Of a stretch of 26,638 nucleotides of DNA, positions 1-9,400 are shown in pieces. Positions within the stretch are counted from its first letter, which is position 1. Each line of letters opens with the position of its first letter. The notes below the pieces were generated by a model. That model saw only the letters and a program-made list of their open reading frames with translations, was not told the origin of the DNA and did no database searches. The translations under genes were made by a program, and so were the position numbers. The DNA is from Priapulus caudatus (Eukaryota; Priapulida; Priapulimorpha; Priapulimorphida; Priapulidae): the NCBI RefSeq assembly GCF_000485595.1, contig NW_014577300.1, positions 221,225 through 247,862 on the forward strand, in the 5' to 3' direction.

Positions 1-429
1 CGCTCAGCACTTCGGGTCAACACCTTCTTTCGGCAACGCTTCTCTAGTATCCCGTCTCATCTGGATTACTATTCAGTTATTTCTATTGTGTTTATTACTA
101 ATTGAGCGCCAGATTTGAAATTGAATACGTTATTGAATGTATTTCTATGTATAAAAACGTTACAGAAGTTGTGAAATTTGACTTCAATTGTCCTTTAACT
201 GGTGGTGCACTATAACATTTAGTTACACTTACAGCGATAAGCATTGTCATCATCTTTAAAATTGACTTGTCAGCTTGAAATATGTGCTTTTCGTGTTTCT
301 TGCAGTCGAATAAGGGGATTCAACCTCTGCTTACCGAGTGCATGCAAGGAGGTTAACAAAACCATGCTAAATTTCTTGACTGCGACCAGAAAGGATAAGA
401 AGCCAATCATTGTTTTCATATAACCAAAG
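1..429 (+). other. Upstream region / probable 5' untranslated part of the Mis18 gene
   Basis: No reading frame of note. A pyrimidine-rich stretch ending in TTGCAG at about 300-305 looks like a 3' splice site, which would place 306-429 in a 5'-UTR exon joined to the MIS18A coding exon. The start of transcription cannot be placed from the sequence alone. Confidence 0.35.
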
Positions 430-948
430 ATGGAAGAACCTACTCCTTCAGTTGGAGATGCACATATTGTTTTTCAGTGTGCAAAGTGCAATGTGATTAT
501 TGGAGACTCTACATCATGGGCATTTGCCAATAAGAGCCTCAGTGGAGTGGTTCTTCATGCCACAACTCAAAATGTAACTGAAACACAGATGGTACGGACT
601 TCGGATGAGGATGTTGATTTTGGCAGTACTTATACCCTGCTACAGTGCAATAACTGCAAAACAACTATTGGCCGAGTATACAAAACGACGCCAAAGAAGT
701 TGGATGAGGTTCGTGACCTTTTTATGTTTAGTGTCCCAATGATTTCAAGTTACCATCTTGGATCTTTTGAACAGAAAACAAACACTAATGCAGAGAACCT
801 CCTGGATATTCCCACGGCCAGATATCTCAACAGCCAGTTGTGGAAAATACAGAGTCTGATAGTGACAATGAATAACAGGCTTACTGCCCTAGAGAACTGT
901 GTTGAGGTTGAATCAAATGACGAATTGAATGGTGACGTTCCCGTCTGA
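430..948 (+). CDS. MIS18A: Mis18-domain (Yippee-like) kinetochore protein, probable MIS18A
   Basis: This intronless coding region makes a 172-residue protein. It has the two CxxC zinc knuckles of the Mis18/Yippee-like fold: C17-x2-C20 in FQCAKCNVIIGDSTSW and C73-x2-C76 in LLQCNNCKTTIGRVY. After the second knuckle, TPKKLDEVRDLFMFSV and ISSYHLGS match the most conserved block of vertebrate Mis18-alpha. Residues about 130-165 are predicted coiled coil (LWKIQSLIVTMNNRLTALEN), as expected for the helical tail that assembles the Mis18 complex. In the family, this complex marks centromeres and recruits HJURP/CENP-A at the end of mitosis. The start codon is the first ATG after the acceptor-like site near 305. 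The protein is shorter than human MIS18A because its N-terminal extension is reduced. The paralogue OIP5 (Mis18-beta) is the alternative; the TPKxLD...RDLF block favours MIS18A. Confidence 0.85.
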   Translation: MEEPTPSVGDAHIVFQCAKCNVIIGDSTSWAFANKSLSGVVLHATTQNVTETQMVRTSDEDVDFGSTYTLLQCNNCKTTIGRVYKTTPKKLDEVRDLFMFSVPMISSYHLGSFEQKTNTNAENLLDIPTARYLNSQLWKIQSLIVTMNNRLTALENCVEVESNDELNGDVPV

Positions 949-983
949 GCAACTTGGATTTGAATTCAATGCCTAAAGGCTAA

Positions 984-1649
984 CTCAGGTCGCCCTTACG
1001 ACCTAGTCGCCGACAAAATTGGAAGATCGTACATCAAAAACCGGCCAGATCGCATGACTCGTAATCTCGACATGAGTTCTCTTACGATCGAAAATACAAT
1101 CGCCGACAGCGATCGCAGGAATAGAAAAGGTTCTATTTCTATGTGGCAGTCGGCGACAAATCGTGAGTGGCAGCCAATCACCGCTACGTGTCGAGTCACA
1201 TGATTATCAAAAGTCGAAACAAAATGGCAGCCTACACAGCAGTTTACAAGGAGGGATTGCACAAACCCTTTCTCAAATATTTATATTAAGTTTTTTCGTA
1301 TACAACAGGCAATTTTTTTAATTTTTGTTCTGCACATTTTAACGATTTTCAGAAAATTGAGGATAGATTTACGAAGTTACCTGATGTTTACTGGTAAGCA
1401 CCATTTTGTTGGTCATGTGACTCGTTTTATGTAGACTGGTCCCGGTGTCAAGCTTGCTCTGTTTGTGCTAAAGAACTGCTTGTGCTAGTACAAATACTGG
1501 GGCCGCGAACCCGTCTACGTTTCCTGCAGAACGCTACGATCTGATCGGCGATGTACAGCGTGAAGTCACTTCAAGTCGACGTGAGTGGTGCTACGCTGCT
1601 AATCGGCGATAAAGTAGTCGCCGATGGTCAAATCGTAGGGCGACCTGAG
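984..1649. mobile_element. Non-autonomous DNA transposon, Mutator-like (666 bp)
   Basis: The left end CTCAGGTCGCCCTTACGA and the reverse complement of the right end, CTCAGGTCGCCCTACGA, are near-identical terminal inverted repeats. Inside both ends the motif TCGCCGA recurs in both orientations as subterminal repeats. The flanking 9-mers, AAAGGCTAA (975-983) and CAGGGCTTA (1650-1658), agree at 6 of 9 positions, which is weak support for a decayed 9-bp target duplication. There is no long ORF. It starts 35 bp after the MIS18A stop, so it probably lies in that gene's 3' UTR. Confidence 0.65.
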
Positions 1650-2102
1650 CAGGGCTTAAGATTAATGGCGCAGAGATAAAAAGTTACATTGTAGCATTAT
1701 GTATGTAAGAAGTGTGTATACTTTCACTGTTTAGCATTAGTATGTCATAAAAGGATATATTCACATTTTCCTATGTAATTTATAATAACCACCTTGTTAG
1801 AACAGTATGTAAGCCCAACTCTGCACTCACTAGCAACAACCATATGTGCTATATATACTAGAGTTCTCCCCATGAATTTCAGAAGGCACGTGATTCATGA
1901 ACGGATGGGGGAATGCCCCATATGTGGGTGTACTGATTAGGGTCAATTACATCTGTCATAAATTGCCTAATTACACAGATAAACTGGGCCAGTTCAGTGA
2001 CATACAACCAGTGAAAATTCTGCATACCTGTGTTAGGATTGCTCATAGGGTCTATGTCCCCCAGGGTACTGCCGGAACGTACCCTGGTAACTATCTGATA
2101 TG

Positions 2103-2122
2103 ATTAGGGTTAGGGTTAGGGT
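2103..2122 (+). repeat. Short interstitial telomere-like tract (TTAGGG)3
   Basis: Three consecutive TTAGGG units in the plus orientation, opposite to the CCCTAA array at 13092. Confidence 0.85.
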
Positions 2123-2617
2123 CAGCCATTATGAAATCATATTTTTTTAAAGTTGCATCACGGTTGTCACAGAGATGCTTGTTTACACTAATATTAATAA
2201 ACCTATAGAGTGGTGAAGTGGAGGGAAATTGCAATCCATTATCATAATCGTGTCGGAATATTGTCGATAATGCCTAGAAGTTTTGCAAGTTATCAAATAT
2301 GGTCGTAGCATGATATTCCTGCACACGTACACTTTGCTGTGACTTCTAGGCAAGTTAACCATTGTATTTTGAGGCCTTGTTATCAGTGGACTAAGTTTTG
2401 GTGATTATGGTTGAACTATCTGCCATGTATTGGTGAGATTGTTGTCCATGTATAGAAGCATTGTCTGTCACTACTTACTGGATAACACTCCTGAAATGGA
2501 AATGTGTGAGCAATTGTCTCTTTACCTGTTTAAACAGGTTTTGCAGTACTTTGACTATAATTCTTGATTATTGTAATACAGTCTGGGGTTTGGAGAAGTA
2601 AATATCACAGGCCTGAA

Positions 2618-2623
2618 AATAAA
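2618..2623 (+). terminator. Candidate polyadenylation signal for MIS18A
   Basis: AATAAA followed within 25 bp by a GT-rich stretch (GTCAGTGTTGT). It is one of several AATAAA hexamers downstream of the stop codon and is chosen because of its facing partner at 2660. Confidence 0.35.
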
Positions 2624-2659
2624 GTCATGAAAACGATAGGTCAGTGTTGTAAAAAGCTT

Positions 2660-2665
2660 TTTATT
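2660..2665 (-). terminator. Candidate polyadenylation signal for PDE12
   Basis: AATAAA on the minus strand, beside the palindrome AAAAAGCTTTTT. It would give PDE12 a 3' UTR of roughly 750 bases. Confidence 0.3.
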
Positions 2666-3401
2666 TGGTCTGTCAACCCACGTTCATGAAAATATCTACA
2701 ACGTTAGCTTTCAGCTGCTGGCTTTTCACATTTGGCATAATATTTAACATGAAAAGTGCTGCCCACCACGACCATATCCTAAATGTGAAAAGTTTACGTC
2801 AAGCTGCATTTATGTTTTAAAAGTTGCAATTTTTTTAACCTGTGCAATGAGCTTAGATCAACGCTAGGCAGTAAGAACCACGAAGAGCAGAACCACAGAT
2901 GATGGTCCAACTTAAGATGATGGGTGAATAAGACATTTCCCTTTTCCTATTTAACCTTGAACTTTGACTCTTGACTTCCATTTCTGGTCCGACACTGGCA
3001 TTTCAGATACCCCCCCCCCCCACCACCACACACGCACATACACGCACAACTTTCTTGTGCCGAACATGAATACTGTGGGGTCGCTGTTCAACTTTCTGCT
3101 GTTATTGTTGATGGATATATGCTCTTGCCGTGATACTAGTTGATCTGACTACAACAATCTGCATATCAGCCTGCGTAAGATTAGTAACAATCTGTATTAC
3201 ATGCTGCTAGCCACAGACCCTGTTTTATATAACATTGTCATAGCTTTTTTATAACAAATCTATGTTGTAAAATGTTGTAAAAATCAAGATAATTTAGCGG
3301 CGATAAACCATTAACATTTGCTGGCATCTTATATTACTATGCATGTTGGCTGGTCTCATTCACAAGTAATTTTACCTAAACATCACAGATTTGTTGAGTG
3401 A

Positions 3402-6400
3402 TCACTGTTTAGAGAACTCCTTCCATGTTAAATCGCAGACTAGTGCAATGTGATCACTGGGAAATACAACACTAGGCAGCCCTTTGTGTAGAATCACTTC
3501 CTCATGACTAGGCATTGGAATAACCTGCAAAAATATTATAAGGCAGGAAAACTTTACATATATATATATATGTATGTATATATAATATAATATAATATAA
3601 TAACTATAAAATAAGCAGGGTGCAAAATTAACACGAGTCCGGAGTCAAATTCTTCCTGATTTACTGTCGGACTCCCTGATTTGACATATGCAGGAGTCCG
3701 TGTGACTCCCTGAAAATTCTGTTAAATTAGTAGTAGTTCGTTCCAGAGCACGGCCTCGCGGAATTACCGTATTTTTCAGCAAATGTCCAAAGAAAATTTG
3801 GCAGACGTGCATGGCAATAATTTTCAAAATAAGCACATGTATGCATTATTGTTGTTAATGTTATGCTTTAGTTTTGAACTTCAGACTGCGGACTCCCTCT
3901 TTTTGAGGGCAGGGAGTCCGTTGGACTCCCTTGTTCAAAAGTTAATTTCTACCCCTGATAAGTATATAAATGTTTGTTTTATGTAGATTACATTAGCATT
4001 TGTAGAAGACCTGATATAAGAATCACCATAAAACCAACCAACACGAGACTTAGAGAGTGGCTATTGTCTCTCAATACATGTAATCTAGGGCTTCATCAGG
4101 CATAATGAACATGTCACTAGGTCTTGTGCAATTTGGCAGCAATTTTACTGAACATGTGAATTTGATACTAATGCACTTAAGTCAATCTCCCATAAGTTAC
4201 TAATAAAACAAGTTAATTCTAATAAATTATTTGTTAGAGGTGTAACGATACACTGACTAGGGTCACGATACAATACGTATCTCGCTAAGCAGGCCATGAT
4301 ATGATACATTGTCAATTGTGTGATCCAGAACTGAAAAGAAGCAACAGAATGTTCACCAAAACCTACCCTGTCCACTACCAGTTTGTCTTTATCAATAAAG
4401 ATGTAGTCCAAGGTTTCAGAAAACCCACCAACATGATTTGTGTATTCCGGAAACCCACACGCACTGGCTAGCTTAAACGGTTGCTTAAAATCAATTCCAT
4501 CCACTCTTTGTTCATTTTCACCTGTAAGAAGGACAATTATGTAGATATTATTCTTTTTGTGTGAATATTGAATCTCAGAGACCAAATGAGTGCATAGTAT
4601 AACTTTTTTCCATAATGCCCTGCTGACCTGTCTGTACTAGGAAAATGTAGCTAGGTACTCCCACAAGAATTTTCTTTACAGTGAGTGAAATTTGTAGAAA
4701 TAACTCATTCATATTATCGGAGTATATCAGATGTTATCCCAATTTTATCACACTTATATAATTTAATACATCCTGTGCACGATGCCACATACTTGGTGAA
4801 TGCTCTTGATAATCCGGGGGTATGCTGCCATTCAAAATAAGGTTACAGACAGCAGAACTTGGATTGCTGTTGAAATCACCACATAACAACAGCGCAACCT
4901 CATTGCACTAGAGTGAACACACAAACACAAGATGCACGAGTTAAGGAGGCACAGATATGTCATTTTGCAAATAGGTTACAATAATGCAATATATTTTAAA
5001 GGGCTTGTTCTTTGGCACTCGGTAATTAACACAAGTGAGCTGCCCTTCACCCATAATCCTCTACTAACACCTCTGCTTCCAGGTCTGTGTTAATTACCTA
5101 GGAATAACCCTGACACTAAATTATAACCTGACTGAATACATAATAATACAGGATTTCACATTGTCAATGCAATTAAATTAAATTTTATAAAGAGTATTGC
5201 CTTCTTTAAAAGATACCACAACCATTAAACGGCACTGCGTAATCTTTTAGAGTCATTAATTAGCAAGCAAAGCCTAAGAACCAAACATTTCCTAAAACGG
5301 TTAGACATACAAGAATAGGTGGTGATACATATTTCTACCTGTGCTTCTTGCAATTTCACCACACTCTCTAGATGATGCAATGCCACCAGCATTTGGATTT
5401 GACGAATAAGTCCGGCATTTGGATGGAAGTAAAGATGTGTGTTACCAACCACTACTCCGAGGCCTTCAGTCTCTCTAGACTCTAGCACAACATACTGAAA
5501 TATTATAAAAATAATTATAAATATTGAGCAACATAAATAAAGTTGTAATTTTAATGAGTAAATGCCATGGTTTCCACATCACACAATGGTCGTGTGAATC
5601 AAAGATGTGGGAGTCAAATACCTTAATGTAAATAGTGGAGATAAGTGGGGTTAGATTAGGTTATTAATACCATAGTAACAAATAGTATCCTAGGGAAAAT
5701 TCCAGTATTCACACATGCTAGCCTTAGGAGAGTTTCCCATACATGTAATCTTCTTATACGGCACTGGCAATGTGATACCAATTCACTGTCAACCCACTGA
5801 ATGGTGTACATCAGTGGTTGCATTACTCCCAAAATAAACATGTAAATTACAGAAATCAATTGTCACGTGGATTTTTTAATAAACCATAGTTAGCTGTAAA
5901 AATATATATATTATAGATCTTTCAATACCTGCAAAACTGTTGGTAATTGACGAAATTTATCTCTTAGCTCTGTATTTAGGGACAATGCATCTAAAATGAG
6001 ATGGTGCTGAGACTGAACAATTTGCTCTGACATCACAATACATCCTTGGTCAATCAGTCTGTAGAAAAATGTAGGTACATTACGTACATTCACAACTTTG
6101 AAACAGCCATGCCCTGTTCAAGAGCAAGGGCAACTTTGTACGTTTTTTACATACACGCTATCATTTTTCCAGGGCGTCAAATGACAAGTGACGCTCAAAA
6201 AATAGGAAAATAGGAATTTTAGATGTGAAAAAATAGGAGGAAAATAGGAATTTTTGGTGAGAAAATATATGTTAAATAGGAACATTTGTTGCGTTAGATG
6301 GCCTTCCCAACACCCCTACAGCAATCCCGATCCACCACAAATGGTTTTATTAAGGATACTCTCCACGTTGTGCATGAAATTTCATCGATTTTTCGTTTTC

Positions 6401-9400
6401 AACTTTATTCGATGGCTAACACTATGTGCCACCTGTGTACATGTTCATTTCTCCATATAACGGTACATGTGAACCGTCAGAGCGTTTTTGCTTGCCCGCG
6501 TACATGTGTAGTAAGCAGCGGCTACGTCATTAATGACTCAGACACATGATCAACCAGCATTCACCGATATTCAACGAAGCCAGTATCCATCCAACTCAGG
6601 AGTAGATAATAGGGAATCCGCCTATTACTACTCCTGATCAACTCACCAATGCTAAGCAGCTGTACTACTACCCTGATCCAATAAAGTATTCACCAAAGCC
6701 TAAAATAAAGTTCTCACACGCCGGGACAGAGCTCGCAACGCAACCTTAACATAAGGCGCGCTTTGTTAAAAAGGACGTCAGGGTCGCCGCCAATTTCATT
6801 GAATTTGCGTGGGTCACCTCATATATTCTCAGAATTCTCAAGGTGCATGGAACATTTTTTACCTAATCATTAGTGTGGTCAGTTAATCATTGGATATGTC
6901 GCAGAAGTACTAACAAAGATACTATCACATACGTCACCCAATTTTGGCCACAGGCGGCGTCACTCATTGTGAAAAAATAGAAAAACGGTCTTATTTCTCC
7001 GTTTCGATTCTCTGAACAATAGTAAGCCGATTGTATAAATGGTATTTCTCATGTGATTAACAACTCGGATAATTAAGTTAGCAGCTCGTCGAATTGGTAA
7101 CATATGGGTACAAGAAGTGCGTCAGGGATTGTTATTAAGATGCCGTACTTTATTAGTTATGCCTCTTATTAATTCGCATAAAAATTTCTATTTAACACAC
7201 AACTTAATTTAGCAGTTTTTTCAAGTTTTCATGCGGGTCAAAATATCGAAATTAAAGAAAAAATCCTAACGGCAACATTCTTGGTCGATATTGTGCTTAA
7301 CATGTGGCAAAAATTTGTATTCTCACTCTTTCTGGTAGTTAAAAATATCCAAAATACCATTTTTACCATAAAAATTCAAAATTGTGCGTGTAACATAATT
7401 AGGTTGCTTTTTTGAAATTCATAAAATTTTGGCTTGAGCATAGAGATATATCTCCTCAATAAATAAAACAAAGATGATTGATTCGAGATTCATTCGCAGC
7501 AATAAACGTAATCGTTCACTAAGAGGAATACCGCGTGCAGCAACGGAGAGTATCCTTAATATACATATTTGGAGTACACACATCTGAACAATATTTGAAG
7601 GTTTAATAAATCATGTTAAAATTGATAACAAGTTTATACATGGCATAAGCACCCATACATGTAGAACTACTGCCAAAATATAATGACGATACATGTATAC
7701 CATGGCGGATCCGGACTTTTTGAAAAAGGCGGGGGTGCAGTAAAAATAAAGGGCACTTTAATAAAAAGATCGCAAAGCATGCTATGTCGCCGATGTTCTA
7801 GGCACGTTCCACTTGGGGGGGGGGATTAGGGGTACCTCCGCCACAGAAAAATTTTTAAAATTGTGCCATTCTGCAGAGCATCTGAGGCAGTAATTTTGAT
7901 GTCTAAATGCAAGATGAATTCCAAATTTAAATCAAGAAAATTATCTATTTGTGTTTTCCCCTTTTTGGGTAAAAATATAAAAGGGGGGTCCTGGACCGCC
8001 CTGGACCCCGCCCCCTCCCTCTGGAATACAAATAAATCACCAACCAACTGAGAAACAACTTAAGCTGAAATACAATCGTGCTAGTAAAGAGTATATTACA
8101 TGTATTACGTTAATTTAAAGTAAAGGGTGGGGGTCTGGGGGTCCTCCCCCAGGAAATTTTTGAAAATTGGGTCACCTGAAATGTAAATTCCTGCATTCTG
8201 AGAAGGATACATACAAGTCTGGATTCAGAAAAATGAAAAGCCCTCAAAAATAGGGAAAAATAGGAATTTGTCCAGAAAATAGGAGAAAATAGGAATTGTC
8301 CAGAAAATAGGAAAAAATAGGAACTTGACGCCCTGTTTTTCTAGAGTATTTTCTTCTGTATTTCTCAAATCAAATGTTTGCACCTCAGTTAAACCGTAGA
8401 AACTGATTCAACTAGAAAGACGAATTGTATCACAAGTAGACAGAAGTACATATATATTACTTGAACTTTGACTGCCTGAAGAAAGTAGCTTCGCCTTCCA
8501 TGCCATCTGCTCCCTTCTTGCAGTAGATGCTATCTAGATGCATGAGTCCAAGCAGAGGTGAAAGATCATGCTCATATATCTTCTTATCAACTTCCTGTAG
8601 ACATATGATATCAGCATTGTACCCTGAAATACATAATAATTAACCTCACTAGAAAAGGTTTAGGGATAGCTACTGTGAGCATGAGCATTTTAAAACTAGA
8701 AAGGGCAGTTGTCGCCAACTACATGTATCCCCCGTGTTCTCCCCAAGATGTGTAAGTATACGAAGTTTGGTCGCGCTAGGTCAATTTACAATTAGGGGCC
8801 GAGTTATAGAGCGGAAGGGAAATATGATGAAGGTAAAGGTCAAATGAAGGTCGCAGTGACCTGGTTTTGGTACGCTGCTCACCTTCGCCCCAAGATGTGT
8901 ACGTATACCAAGTTTGGTAGCGCTAGGTCAATTAGGGGCCGAGTTAGAGAGCGGAAGGGAAATATGATCAAGGTCAAGGTAAAAGTAAAATAAAGGTCGT
9001 GGTGACCTGGTTTTGGTACTCTGCACACCTTCTCCCCAAGATGTGTAAGTATACCAAGTTTGGTTACGCTAGGTCAATTAGGGGTCGAGTTATAGAGCGG
9101 AAGGGAAATTCTCTGCAGTGGACCGAGCGGCGGCGGCGGCGGCTGGGGAGACATGAAACCATAGTATCCCCGCCGACTTCGTTGGGGGGGGGGATACAAT
9201 TAATGCACTTAAACAATTCAATTTAAAACTATTAAAACATTTATAACATGGAATCATAATTATGATCAATAAAAGGAACTTGCAAGAAAAATATTTTAAA
9301 ACAATATACACTATTGGCATAAAAACCTGTATAAGCTTATGTTCTTATAGGCTTATCCAAGCTCTCATACGTATATTAATGATATTAGCAATACCATGGC

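Larger units (their letters stand above)
1650..3401. other. Convergent intergenic region / 3' UTRs of MIS18A and PDE12
   Basis: About 1.75 kb with no credible coding region. It holds a short telomere-like tract at 2103, two facing polyadenylation signals at 2618 and 2660, a C(10) plus CA-rich tract near 3009-3050, and otherwise AT-rich DNA. Confidence 0.6.
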
